The notes beneath the pieces were generated by a model that saw only the letters and a program-made list of their open reading frames with translations, was not told the DNA's origin and did not search any database. This document shows, in pieces, positions 8,772 through 17,395 of a stretch of DNA of 42,381 bases. The first letter of the stretch is position 1; each line of letters opens with the position of its first letter. The translations under genes were made by a program, and so were the position numbers. The DNA comes from CBDCWA01 sp046048295 (GTDB taxonomy: Bacteria; Pseudomonadota; Alphaproteobacteria; Rhizobiales; Hyphomicrobiaceae), in the NCBI GenBank assembly GCA_046048295.1, contig JBJOGJ010000002.1:1-42381 (forward strand), given 5' to 3'.

Positions 8772-9044
8772 ATGATACGCACCATACTGTTGACCTTCGC
8801 TGGAACGACCTCGATTGCTGCAGGGTTGATCTTTCTACCCCTGCCAACGCCCTTCGGACTGCCGCTGATCCTGCTCGGTCTCGGCCTGGTGCTGACTGGC
8901 AGCGTGGCTGCCCGGATGTGGACCAGGCATTGGCGGGAATCGCATCGCGAAATGAGTGATCGCCTGCTGCCCTACGAGACGTACCTCCCGGCGAGCGTGC
9001 GCAAGGCGCTCGAGGAAACGCACCCCGACGACAAGCCGAGCTGA
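8772..9044 (+). CDS. Small membrane protein of unknown function
   Basis: A 90-residue protein with two adjacent hydrophobic helices (about residues 5-24 and 27-45) joined by a PLPTPFG turn, then a charged cytoplasmic C-terminal tail ending in DDKPS. The helix-turn-helix with a proline/glycine-rich hinge resembles small PGPGW/DUF454-like membrane proteins. It starts 99 bp after the phosphatase gene and 89 bp before the cation antiporter gene, so the three may be co-transcribed. The ribosome site is weak. Confidence 0.6.
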   Translation: MIRTILLTFAGTTSIAAGLIFLPLPTPFGLPLILLGLGLVLTGSVAARMWTRHWRESHREMSDRLLPYETYLPASVRKALEETHPDDKPS

Positions 9045-9133
9045 TGTCACCAGCCCGGGTGGCATGCAGGCTTGCGTCGAACCGCCGATGCGTTATGGCA
9101 TAGCAGCAAGAAAGGCGAGCAAGCGGTCCGGGA

Positions 9134-10867
9134 ATGCACAGCGAGAGCCTCAACCTGCACACCGTCGTCGTCTTCCTGGTGGCTGCCGGCATTGTCGTTC
9201 CGTTGCTGGGGCGGCTGCGCATTAGCCCGGTACTCGGCTTCCTCGCCGTCGGCCTGGTCATCGGACCATATGGACTGGCCCGCTTCACCGATTCCGCACC
9301 TTGGCTCTCGGCCCTAGTCATCAAGGAAGTGGAAGGCGTCCGCGCACTGGCTGAGCTGGGCGTCGTCTTCCTGCTGTTCATGATCGGCCTGGAGTTGTCG
9401 CGACAACGCCTGTGGGCGATGCGCACCGCCGTCTTCGGCCTGGGGACGGCCCAGGTTCTGGTAACCGCGGCCGTAATCGCGATCATCGCGACTTTCTTCG
9501 GCAATTCGCCAGCCGCCGCAATGGTCCTCGGCGCGGCATTCGCATTGTCGTCGACGGCAATTGTGATGGAACTACTCATCGAATCCCGCCGCGTCGGCTC
9601 GCCGACCGGGCAGACAGTTTTTCCGGTCCTGCTGTTCCAGGATCTCGCAGTCCTGCCGATCGTCCTGATGGTGACGGCGCTCGGCGCCAATACGGGGGGC
9701 TCGCCGTTGCTCGCCTTCGCGAGCTCCATCCTGTGGGCAGCGGTAGCAGTGATCGTCATCATGGCACTCGGCCGCCTGTTCCTGCGGCCGCTTTTCCGCC
9801 TGATCGGTTCCGGTGCCAACCGCGAGATGTTCATTGCAGCCGTGCTTCTGGTCATCATCGGGACCTCGGTGGCAACGGCGCAGACCGGCCTGTCGATGGC
9901 ACTGGGCGCGTTCCTGGCAGGCCTGCTGTTCGCGGAGACGGAGTACCGGCACGAGATCGAAGCCGACATCGAGCCGTTCAAGGGCCTGCTCCTCGGCTTG
10001 TTCTTCATCTCCGTCGGCATGGGGATCGATCCGGCCGAGATCGCGCGCAAACCGGTTTGGCTGGCGGCGTCCGTCATCGGCCTGTTCGCCATAAAGGGCG
10101 CCATCGTATTCGTGCTGGCGCGCCTGTTCGCGCGACCGACATCGGTCGCCGCGGAGTCGGCGCTGTTGCTCGGACAGGGCGGCGAGTTCGCCTTTGTGAT
10201 CGTCGCCATGGCCAATGCACTCGGGTTGATCCCCAGCGCCGATGCGCAGTTCATGCTGATCGTCGCGAGCCTCACGATGATCGCAACACCGCTGGTGGCA
10301 CGCTATGCCCGCTGGCTTGCCCTGCGGCTCGAACGCTCCGCGCCGGCAAGCGAGGACCTGGTCCCGGCAGAGCAGTGCGGCCATGTCGTGATCGTCGGAT
10401 ATGGCCGCGTCGGCCGGATGCTCGGCAGCGTGCTCGACGCACAAGGCATCGCCCACGTGGCAATCGACAACGACCCGGAACTCGTCAGGCCGTTGCACGC
10501 ACAAGGCGCATGCATTCATTTCGGCGACGCACGCCAGCCGCAGATACTGCGCAGGCTCGGCATGGAGCGTGCAGCAGCTCTCGTCGTCACCATGAACCAG
10601 CCGGATGCCAACGAGCGTGTCACCAGCGCCGCCCGCAAGATGTTCCCCGAACTCGCGATCTACGCCCGCGCCAGGGACGCGACCCAGGCGACACGTCTGT
10701 TCGAGAGCGGCGCCTCGCACGTGGTCCCAGAAACTATCGAGGCAAGCCTGCAGCTGAGCGAACTCGTGCTGATTGCTTGCGGCATGCCGGATGAAGCCGC
10801 CAGCCGCCTGGTCGAGACCCGGCGCCAGCACGAGCAGGCCACCCTCGACAACAACCGGCATGGCTAG
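9134..10867 (+). CDS. CPA2 family monovalent cation:proton antiporter (Kef/YbaL-like)
   Basis: A 577-residue inner-membrane antiporter exchanging K+ or Na+ for protons. The first about 385 residues hold a dozen hydrophobic helices with family features: an early GFLAVGLVIGPYGL segment, FLLFMIGLELS, a LGAAFALSSTAIVM helix, and LGAFLAGLLFAETEYRHEIE. The C-terminal part carries a TrkA-N (RCK) nucleotide-binding domain starting VVIVGYGRVGRMLG with acidic D at the end of strand two (AIDNDPELV). This domain usually gates Kef-type systems by NAD(H) or related ligands. There is no TrkA-C domain at the end. It follows a small membrane protein that might be an accessory. Confidence 0.9.
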   Translation: MHSESLNLHTVVVFLVAAGIVVPLLGRLRISPVLGFLAVGLVIGPYGLARFTDSAPWLSALVIKEVEGVRALAELGVVFLLFMIGLELSRQRLWAMRTAVFGLGTAQVLVTAAVIAIIATFFGNSPAAAMVLGAAFALSSTAIVMELLIESRRVGSPTGQTVFPVLLFQDLAVLPIVLMVTALGANTGGSPLLAFASSILWAAVAVIVIMALGRLFLRPLFRLIGSGANREMFIAAVLLVIIGTSVATAQTGLSMALGAFLAGLLFAETEYRHEIEADIEPFKGLLLGLFFISVGMGIDPAEIARKPVWLAASVIGLFAIKGAIVFVLARLFARPTSVAAESALLLGQGGEFAFVIVAMANALGLIPSADAQFMLIVASLTMIATPLVARYARWLALRLERSAPASEDLVPAEQCGHVVIVGYGRVGRMLGSVLDAQGIAHVAIDNDPELVRPLHAQGACIHFGDARQPQILRRLGMERAAALVVTMNQPDANERVTSAARKMFPELAIYARARDATQATRLFESGASHVVPETIEASLQLSELVLIACGMPDEAASRLVETRRQHEQATLDNNRHG

Positions 10868-10974
10868 CCATGGTACCGCTCAACATCGCGCTTGTGGCAG
10901 CGGGTGAGGTCTGCCACGATTATGGGATTCCGTGCTGAAGCCGGAACCTGAAACAATACTGATTGGAGGAATCC

Positions 10975-11997
10975 GTGTCTTACAAGGTAGGATTGGCAGT
11001 GACAGGCGCACTGGCGTTGCTGACCGCAAACGCCGCGAATGCGGACACCGTCGCTGATTTCTACAAGGGCAAGACGATAACCGTCATGATCCCTGTCGGT
11101 GAAGGAGGTACGTACGACTTCTATGGCCGCCTGGGTGGCGCCGCGATGAACAAGCACCTGCCAGGCAAGCCCACGGCCGTGGTCAAGAACATGCCCGGCG
11201 GCGGCGGCTCCGTTGTCACCAACTACATGGCGCAGGTTGCCGCGAAGGACGGAACCTTCCTCCTCAGCATGCACGGCAGCACACCGCAAAGCCAGCTTCT
11301 GGAAACCACCGGCATCAAGTACGATCTCCGCAAGTTCCTGATGATCGGCCAGTTCCTGCCGCTCAATTCCTCATTGAGCGTATGGCGGGCTACGTCACCT
11401 GCAACAACGATCGAGGAAGCCAAGCAGAAGGAGGTCATCCTCGGCTCGACAGGCCGTGGCTCCTACCAATACCAGCTGCCGGCCCTGCTCAACGAACTCA
11501 TTGGAACGAAGTTCAAGATCGTGCTCGGCTACAAGAGCATCGGCACCGAGAACCTTGCGATGGAGCGCGGCGAAATCCATGGCCGCGGCGGCACGACGCT
11601 AAGCTGGGCGATCACCAAGCCCGATTGGATACGCGACAACAAGATCGCGCATCTCGTACAGGTCGGGCCCCGTCGCGGCAAAGGCTTCGAGGACATCCCA
11701 CTCGCCACCGAACTCGTGACGAAGAAGGAGCACAAGCAGGCCCTCAACCTCATTTCGGGTGGTGCGCTCGCCGGCCGCTCGCTGGTCGGCACCCCGGGCA
11801 TCCCGGCTGATCGGGCGGCAGCACTCAGGAAAGCCTTCGACGATGGCATGAAGGACCCCGAGATACAGGAAAAGGCGAAGAACTGGAAGCTGGACCTCGA
11901 ACCGGCATCGGGTGCGGAACTCGAAAAGATCGTCAACGACATCCTGGATACACCCCCGGAAGTCGTCGAGATGGTCAAGAAGATCGTCAGCAAGTGA
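10975..11997 (+). CDS. Tripartite tricarboxylate (TctC/Bug) type substrate-binding protein
   Basis: A periplasmic binding protein of the Bug/TctC group, 340 residues, with a signal peptide ending in the ANAANA region. The mature start DTVADFYKGKTITVMIPVGE and the following GGTYDFYGRLGG and MPGGGGSVVTNYM segments are the usual ligand-loop motifs. The GTG at 10975 is chosen because GGAGGA lies four bases upstream; a TTG at 10963 overlaps that ribosome site. There is no TctA/TctB permease here, so it must serve a distant transporter or act as an orphan sensor. A related protein is encoded at 13344-14399, and a CoA-transferase gene lies between them. Confidence 0.88.
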   Translation: MSYKVGLAVTGALALLTANAANADTVADFYKGKTITVMIPVGEGGTYDFYGRLGGAAMNKHLPGKPTAVVKNMPGGGGSVVTNYMAQVAAKDGTFLLSMHGSTPQSQLLETTGIKYDLRKFLMIGQFLPLNSSLSVWRATSPATTIEEAKQKEVILGSTGRGSYQYQLPALLNELIGTKFKIVLGYKSIGTENLAMERGEIHGRGGTTLSWAITKPDWIRDNKIAHLVQVGPRRGKGFEDIPLATELVTKKEHKQALNLISGGALAGRSLVGTPGIPADRAAALRKAFDDGMKDPEIQEKAKNWKLDLEPASGAELEKIVNDILDTPPEVVEMVKKIVSK

Positions 11998-12007
11998 TCG
12001 ACTGGAT

Positions 12008-12032
12008 GGAGCGCCCCTCAACTTGGCGCTCC
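12008..12032. terminator. Hairpin between convergent genes
   Basis: GGAGCGCC (12008-12015) and GGCGCTCC (12025-12032) form an 8-bp stem with a nine-base loop just after the binding-protein stop codon and before the stop of the convergent CoA-transferase gene. A pyrimidine-rich CTCCCTTC follows on the plus strand. It probably serves as terminator for the plus-strand gene. Confidence 0.6.
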
Positions 12033-12038
12033 CTCCCT

Positions 12039-13244
12039 TCAAATGACGCCGTCGGCACTGAGCTGCTTCGGATCGAGATCCTCTAGTCCAAGCTCCTCGA
12101 GAACCTCGAGCGTATGGGCACCAAGCCCTGGCGGCGGGCGATCGACGCCCAAGGGCTCGCCGTCGACCCTGAAACCGGTCCTGACCGTACGGATATCGCG
12201 ACCGACCCCCGCCACCTCCGGAAATTCCGATATCAATTCGCGACTGCGTACCTGCGGGTTCGCGAGCGCCCGAGGCACGGAATAGACTTCACCGGCCGGC
12301 ACGCCGATCGCTGAAAGCTCGCGCACCCACTCGCCAGCGGAACGGGAAGTGAGCACGCTCTCGAGTTCAGCCTTGAGCAAGACGCGGTTTGCCTTCCTGT
12401 CCTCCCGCCCGCGAAAGAGTTCGTTCATGATGAGGTCGCCCCGGCCGATATGCCGGCACAATGCCTCGAACTGCTCCTGTTTGTTGGCGGCGATGTTGAT
12501 CGGACCGTCGGCGGTCTCGAACGTGCCGGAAGGGGCGGCGGTGAAGTTCTCGTTGCCTTGCGGCTCAGGTTCGATGCCGGCGTTGAGGTAGTTCGAGACC
12601 ACCCAGCCCATGGTCGCGAGCGTTGCATCCAGCATGGAAACGTCGATGAACGCTCCGCCACCGTCCTCCGTACGCCCATTCAGCGCAGCAGCGATGGCCA
12701 TGGCCGCCGTGAGCCCGCCGATCGTGTCTGAGATCGGATAGCCGACCCGGTAAGGTGCGGTCTCCGGCCCGCCGGTAATGCTCATGACGCCGGAGAAGCC
12801 TTGCACGATCTGGTCGTAGGCCGGCATGTCGCGCATCGGCCCATCCTGCCCGTAACCCGAGATCGCACAGTAGACCAGCCGCGGCTGGCACGAACGGAGG
12901 CTCTCATAGCCGACGCCGAGCTTGTCCATGACGCCGGGCCGGAAGTTTTCGACCACGACATCGCTCGTCGCGACCAGGCGCCGGAAAATCGCCTTGCCCT
13001 GCTCATGCTTCAGATTGAGCGTCACGGAACGCTTGCCGGCATTCTGCGCCAGGAAGGAAATGCCCATTCCGCGCCGATTGAGATCCTGGTCCGCCCCGAG
13101 CTGACGCGCGAGATCGCCACGCCCCGGAACCTCGACCTTGATGACGTCGGCCCCCATGTGTGCAAGCTGATGGCAGCAGAACGGTCCGGCCAGGACATTC
13201 GTGAGATCGAGGACACGGACGCCGGACAGAAAGGCACGCGGCAT
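12039..13244 (-). CDS. CaiB/BaiF family CoA-transferase
   Basis: A 401-residue class III CoA-transferase, which moves CoA from a donor acyl-CoA to an organic acid. The N-terminus shows the family opening VRVLDLTNVLAGPFCCHQLAHMGADVIKVE, then AGKRSVTLNLKHEQGKAIF and DVVVENFRPGVMDKLG. The conserved catalytic aspartate is expected in the GYGQDGPMRDMPAYDQ segment. The C-terminal part holds the IGVPAGEVYS loop typical of the family. An AGGAG site precedes the ATG. It lies between two orphan tricarboxylate-type binding proteins, consistent with CoA activation of an imported carboxylic acid; the acid is unknown. Confidence 0.9.
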   Translation of the reverse strand: MPRAFLSGVRVLDLTNVLAGPFCCHQLAHMGADVIKVEVPGRGDLARQLGADQDLNRRGMGISFLAQNAGKRSVTLNLKHEQGKAIFRRLVATSDVVVENFRPGVMDKLGVGYESLRSCQPRLVYCAISGYGQDGPMRDMPAYDQIVQGFSGVMSITGGPETAPYRVGYPISDTIGGLTAAMAIAAALNGRTEDGGGAFIDVSMLDATLATMGWVVSNYLNAGIEPEPQGNENFTAAPSGTFETADGPINIAANKQEQFEALCRHIGRGDLIMNELFRGREDRKANRVLLKAELESVLTSRSAGEWVRELSAIGVPAGEVYSVPRALANPQVRSRELISEFPEVAGVGRDIRTVRTGFRVDGEPLGVDRPPPGLGAHTLEVLEELGLEDLDPKQLSADGVI

Positions 13245-13289
13245 TGGAGCTGCTCCTGCTTGGCTCGTTGAACGACCAAGAAAAGCAGA

Positions 13290-13314
13290 ACGCGGGCAGC
13301 AATGCCACCCGCGT
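13290..13314 (-). terminator. Rho-independent terminator of the second binding-protein gene
   Basis: Read on the minus strand, ACGCGGG and CCCGCGT form a 7-bp stem (13290-13314) followed by a T-rich run (TCTGCTTTTCTT). It lies 30 bp after the stop of the binding-protein gene at 13344 and just before the CoA-transferase start at 13244, so the two genes are probably largely separate transcripts. Confidence 0.65.
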
Positions 13315-13343
13315 CCATATTCGTCCGGTGTCGGAAGTCTGGA

Positions 13344-14399
13344 TCAGTTCACCGTCGTGAGCTTGGTGGCCTTCTCGATTACCGCTTTCGGTGTGTCATA
13401 GAGATCGAAGATCGCTGCCTTGAGATCCTCGCCGCTCATCGGCTGCCACTCGATGTTGAGCTTTGCACCCGTTGCGACGACCTCCGGATCCTTCATGGTG
13501 TCGAGAAGCGCCTTCCTGAGCGCCGCCACCCGATCCTCGGGGACGCCAGGGGGGGCCGACACCGGACGCGTGATCTCGGCGGGCGAGAACACGTAGCGCA
13601 TGATCTGCTCGACCTCCTTGCCCTTGTCCTTCACGAGTTCTCCGATCTGCGGCGCGTCGCCGAAGAGTTTCGACTTGTTCTTCATGCCGGTCTGCAGCAG
13701 CACCTTCAGGTCGCCGGACTTGAGTTCGCTCATGTAGGAGCCGCGGGCCGAAGACTCGAACATGCCACAGATCGCATGCACCTCGCCGCGCGGCATGGCG
13801 AGCATGATGGCCTTCGAGCCCTTGTAGCCCTCGAGCACCTTAATCGGCACGTTGAACACGTTCTTGATGAACAATGGCCACTTGGTGGTGATCGCCTGCG
13901 GTCCGGTCGACCCGAAGACGATCTCCTGCTTGGCCTTCAAGAGATCCTCGAACGACTTGATGCCCTGTCCTGCGCCATTCCAGACGGAACAGGAATTGAT
14001 GTCCTGGTGCAGCGAGCCGATCCAGTTGATCTTCCTGACGTCGAACTTCGCCGCGGGGTTGCCGATGAGCGGCTCGAGCGCCGCGCTGGAGGCAGCAAGA
14101 ACGATCAGTGTGCCGTCCTTTGCCCCGACGTTGTACATGTTGATGAGCGCCCTGAGGCTACCCGCGCCCGGCATGTTGTCGACAGTCACCGTCGGGTTGC
14201 CGGGGATGTGCTTGCCCATGTGGCGTGCCGCAATGCGCGCGGTCGTGTCATAGCCGCCGCCGGCACCGTAGCCGACGCGGAACGTGAGCGTCTTGCCCTT
14301 GTAGAAATCACCGACGGATTGGGCAGCCGCCATGCTCGGCAGTAGCCCTGCCATGCAGCCGAGTGCGGCAAGCGCAGCTGTCAGATTGGTCTTCGCCAC
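13344..14399 (-). CDS. Second tricarboxylate-type (TctC/Bug-like) substrate-binding protein
   Basis: A 351-residue periplasmic binding protein related to the one at 10975. It shares the mature opening VGDFYKGKTLTFRVGYGAGGGYD, the HIPGNPTVTVDNMPGAGSLRALINMYN motif and the central GSTG ligand loop. A hydrophobic signal peptide ends near SMAAAQ. The start is taken as GTG 14399, nine bases after a GGGAGGA ribosome site; ATG 14417 would place the ribosome site inside the gene. No permease genes are adjacent. Its position upstream of the CoA-transferase gene on the same strand suggests a shared carboxylate pathway, but a terminator lies between them. Confidence 0.85.
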   Translation of the reverse strand: MAKTNLTAALAALGCMAGLLPSMAAAQSVGDFYKGKTLTFRVGYGAGGGYDTTARIAARHMGKHIPGNPTVTVDNMPGAGSLRALINMYNVGAKDGTLIVLAASSAALEPLIGNPAAKFDVRKINWIGSLHQDINSCSVWNGAGQGIKSFEDLLKAKQEIVFGSTGPQAITTKWPLFIKNVFNVPIKVLEGYKGSKAIMLAMPRGEVHAICGMFESSARGSYMSELKSGDLKVLLQTGMKNKSKLFGDAPQIGELVKDKGKEVEQIMRYVFSPAEITRPVSAPPGVPEDRVAALRKALLDTMKDPEVVATGAKLNIEWQPMSGEDLKAAIFDLYDTPKAVIEKATKLTTVN

Positions 14400-14569
14400 G
14401 ATCGATAATCCTCCCATTGTGGATGCGTGTCGGCCTCGGATACTCGTCCGATGCTGGACGGAAATTAGTATGGGACGCCACGATTGACCAGCCGCACGCT
14501 TAGAAATTGTGAAAGACATGCAGTCGGGAATTGCCTGGCGAGGCGGACCGGCATCGGGACCAGACAGCG

Positions 14570-14596
14570 AAAAGCCCGCAGATTGCGCTGCGGGCT
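14570..14596 (-). terminator. Rho-independent terminator of the CARDB-like gene
   Basis: On the minus strand AGCCCGCA, an eight-base loop, and TGCGGGCT (14573-14596) are followed directly by a T run (TTTTCGC). This is a classical intrinsic terminator 48 bp after the stop codon of the gene at 14644-15414. Confidence 0.8.
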
Positions 14597-14643
14597 CTCG
14601 CCTGGAAGTAGAAACCTGCGCGGTACGCGACGTACCGCAACAC

Positions 14644-15414
14644 TCACCTGCTGCAGTCGATATCGACCGTGAACTTGATGATATTGTTCGCCTCGTTGCT
14701 TTCTTTTACGAGGTTGTAGGGGTCGACGACTGCGTAGAGTGTGACCTTGATTTTGCCGCGCGCACCAGTAGTCCCGCTGGCGGCAACAGTCTCCCCTGAA
14801 CGGTTGAGCAGCCGGTCGACCTGGGCCTCGGTCAGGTTGCCGGTAGCCGATTGCTTCTGCGCCCTCTGGTAGGCAGCAGCGGCAGAGCGCGTATTGCTGC
14901 CGTAGACGCCATCGATGCCCTTGGTGTCGAAACCGAGATTGGTCAGCGCCCTCTGGATGGCGCGGGTACGATCGGTGGTATTGCTCGTGCGGATCGCCGT
15001 CGAGACGCGGAAAGGAGGATCGCCAAAGAAGCGGCCGCGCTTCTCGACGCCCGCACCGACGCTGAACTCGATGCCTTCCTGGTCGAATGCGTCGAGCTGC
15101 TCGCCCTTGCTGACTTTCGCCACCATATCGATATTTTCGGGCACGAAGACGGCGAGCATCGACCGCGTCAACCGATCCTGGATCTTCATCGAAGCCCGGG
15201 CGTTGCCGATGTTCTTGATCGCCACGCGACCTGTCGCCAAGGCGCCTTCGGTGGAGCAGGTGCCGGCCCGGATCACCGAGTCGTCGACGTTGATGATGAG
15301 GTCCGGCCGGGCATCCTGCGCGAACGCAGCGCCTGCCCCAAGGCAGAAGATGGCGGCCCCGGTCAAAACGGTCTTGCAGAGACCTCGCCCAGCAGCAGAA
15401 GAATTACCAAACAT
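14644..15414 (-). CDS. Secreted CARDB-like protein with embedded peptidoglycan-binding domain
   Basis: A 256-residue exported protein with a signal peptide ending near AFAQ (residue 33). Residues 37-75 (RPDLIINVD to KNIGNARA) look like the first strands of a CARDB/Ig-like domain. Residues 218-253 carry the usual CARDB ending (LYAVVDPYN, ESNEANN). Between them, about residues 150-205, sits a PG_binding_1-like domain (AIQRALTNLGF, IDGVYGSNTRSAAAAYQ, LTEAQVDRLL). The peptidoglycan-binding module thus appears inserted into the CARDB fold. Function is probably cell-wall attachment or envelope structure. The start ATG has a GGGGCG site. Confidence 0.78.
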   Translation of the reverse strand: MFGNSSAAGRGLCKTVLTGAAIFCLGAGAAFAQDARPDLIINVDDSVIRAGTCSTEGALATGRVAIKNIGNARASMKIQDRLTRSMLAVFVPENIDMVAKVSKGEQLDAFDQEGIEFSVGAGVEKRGRFFGDPPFRVSTAIRTSNTTDRTRAIQRALTNLGFDTKGIDGVYGSNTRSAAAAYQRAQKQSATGNLTEAQVDRLLNRSGETVAASGTTGARGKIKVTLYAVVDPYNLVKESNEANNIIKFTVDIDCSR

Positions 15415-15743
15415 GTTGCGCCCCGTTCCGTTCCCGCTGATCGTTGATCGAATGACCTGGACCGCCGCGTTCCCCCGCAGGTAGAAATCGTCTCAGGCCG
15501 GGATTTCCGCGACTAGATAGCTTTTTTGGAGCGACACCTGTCAATTGAATGCCAAAGGCTATGATGAATTTTACACAGAACAGTTGCTTTTTGATCCCTC
15601 AACGGAAACGGTTGATATCACGGCGATCGCGCCCCCTGCCCGGGCAAACCTCGATTGACGCTGATGATTGCGGACCTTAAGCAGTGAACAGAACCACTTG
15701 CGTTACAGGCGCCGAAACCACGGGCGCCGACCGGACAAGCACC
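15415..15743. promoter_or_regulatory. Divergent intergenic region with candidate promoters
   Basis: This gap separates the CARDB-like gene and lysS. For the minus-strand gene, a perfect TTGACA (complement of 15539-15544) is followed 19 bp later by TATCTA (complement of 15514-15519). For lysS, CTGTCA at 15538-15543 and TATGAT at 15560-15565 are spaced 16 bp. The central part (15510-15620) is AT-rich compared with its surroundings. No RNA gene or riboswitch was recognised. Confidence 0.35.
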
Positions 15744-17372
15744 ATGCACGATGACCTTCCCGCACCACTCCTGGCCGCTATCGGCGAGGCACGCGCCTGG
15801 CCGTTCGAGGAGGCGCGCAGACTGCTGAAACGGTTGGAAAAACTGGATCCACGAAACGAAAAAACGATCATCTTCGAAACCGGGTATGGCCCCTCAGGGC
15901 TGCCACATATCGGCACTTTCGGCGAGGTGAGCCGCACCATGATGGTGCGCCATGCATTCGAAACGCTGACGCAGGGCACACGGCCGACACGCCTGATCTG
16001 TTTTTCGGACGACATGGACGGCCTGCGCAAGGTGCCGGACAACGTGCCGAACAAGGAGATGCTCGCCACCCATCTGGATCGGCCGCTTTCCTCCGTTCCC
16101 GATCCGTTTTCAAACGAATATCCGAGCTTTGCAGCCCACAATAATGCCAGGCTGCGCCGTTTCCTCGACCAGTTCGGGTTCGAGTACGAGTTCTTCTCGG
16201 CGACCGAATGCTACAAGTCCGGCATGATGGACGCGACGCTGCTGCGCATGTTGCAGGAATACGATCGCGTCATGGAGATCATCCTGCCGACGCTGGGAGC
16301 CGAGCGACAGGCGACGTATTCGCCCTTCCTGCCGGTTTGCCAGCGCACCGGAAAGGTCCTGCAGGTACCGATGATCGAGCGCCGCCCATCCGATGGGACG
16401 GTGGTCTACATCGACCCGGAAACCGGCGAAAAGATCGAGACGCCGGTCACCGGCGGGCGCGTCAAGTGCCAGTGGAAGGCGGACTGGGCGATGCGGTGGA
16501 CGGCGCTTGGCGTCGACTATGAGATGGCCGGCAAGGATTTGATCGATTCCGTGAACCTGTCGTCGAAGATCTGCCGTGTGCTGGGCGGCACCCCGCCCGA
16601 AGGCTTCAACTATGAGCTGTTCCTGGACGAGAACGGCCAGAAGATATCGAAGTCGAAGGGCAACGGCCTCACCATCGAGGAATGGCTCGAGTACGCGAGC
16701 CCGGAAAGCCTTTCGCTCTACATGTTCCAGAAGCCGAAGGCTGCCAAGCGGCTCTACTTCGATGTCATACCGCGCGCGGTCGACGAGTATCTCCAGTTCC
16801 TGGCCGCCTACCCGGCACAGGAGCCAAAGCAGAAGCTGGACAATCCGGTTTGGCATATCCACGCGGGCCATCCGCCGGCCGCCGAGCTGCCGGTCACGTT
16901 CGCGCTGTTGCTGAATCTCGTTTCCGCATCCAACGCGCACGAGAAGGATGTCTTGTGGGGCTTCATCCGCCGCCTGGCAGCCGACGCGAGCGCGGAACGC
17001 TATCCATTGCTGGATCACCTCGTCGAGTACGCCGTCCGCTACTATCATCGCTTCGTGCGGCCAACCAAGGTATTCCGCACACCAACCGACGGCGAACGCA
17101 GCGCCTTGACCGCCCTCGATGCGGCGCTGGCCGAAGCGCCGGCGGGCGCGAACGCGTCAGAGCTCCAGAACCTGGTATACGAAGCGGGCAAGGCGCACGG
17201 CTACGCGGACAACCTGCGCGACTGGTTCAAAGCGATATACGAAATCCTGCTCGGCCAGAGCCAGGGACCACGGTTCGGATCTTTCATCGAGCTCTACGGT
17301 GTCGGGGAAACGCGCGCGCTCATAGCGAAGGCGCTGGCGGGAGAACTCGCCGGGGAAACCGGCGGCTCGTAG
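15744..17372 (+). CDS. lysS: Lysyl-tRNA synthetase, class I
   Basis: The cytoplasmic enzyme charges tRNA(Lys) with lysine using ATP. It is the class I (archaeal-type) form common in Alphaproteobacteria, not the class II E. coli type. The HIGH-like motif appears as GLPHIGTFGE within GYGPSGLPHIGTF, and the KMSKS-like motif as KISKSKGNG near residue 296. AWPFEEARRLLKRLEK near the N-terminus is typical of the family. The ATG at 15744 is preferred because homologues begin close to this point; a GTG at 15684 would add 20 residues. The gene ends three bases before the convergent DUF262 gene. Confidence 0.93.
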   Translation: MHDDLPAPLLAAIGEARAWPFEEARRLLKRLEKLDPRNEKTIIFETGYGPSGLPHIGTFGEVSRTMMVRHAFETLTQGTRPTRLICFSDDMDGLRKVPDNVPNKEMLATHLDRPLSSVPDPFSNEYPSFAAHNNARLRRFLDQFGFEYEFFSATECYKSGMMDATLLRMLQEYDRVMEIILPTLGAERQATYSPFLPVCQRTGKVLQVPMIERRPSDGTVVYIDPETGEKIETPVTGGRVKCQWKADWAMRWTALGVDYEMAGKDLIDSVNLSSKICRVLGGTPPEGFNYELFLDENGQKISKSKGNGLTIEEWLEYASPESLSLYMFQKPKAAKRLYFDVIPRAVDEYLQFLAAYPAQEPKQKLDNPVWHIHAGHPPAAELPVTFALLLNLVSASNAHEKDVLWGFIRRLAADASAERYPLLDHLVEYAVRYYHRFVRPTKVFRTPTDGERSALTALDAALAEAPAGANASELQNLVYEAGKAHGYADNLRDWFKAIYEILLGQSQGPRFGSFIELYGVGETRALIAKALAGELAGETGGS

Positions 17373-17395
17373 CGATTACGGCCGCTTGAGCCGCC
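17361..17395. terminator. Inverted repeat spanning the two stop codons
   Basis: GGCGGCTC (17361-17368) and GAGCCGCC (17388-17395) are perfect complements, with an inner AGCG/CGCT pair, and the structure covers the stop codons of lysS and the convergent DUF262 gene. It may act as a bidirectional transcription barrier. There is no T-tract. Confidence 0.4.

Noticed and set aside
8593..10275. 560-codon open frame on the minus strand opposite the phosphatase and antiporter genes
   Set aside because: Composition is low-complexity Ser/Arg/Ala-rich with no motif; it is the antisense shadow of two well-supported plus-strand genes.
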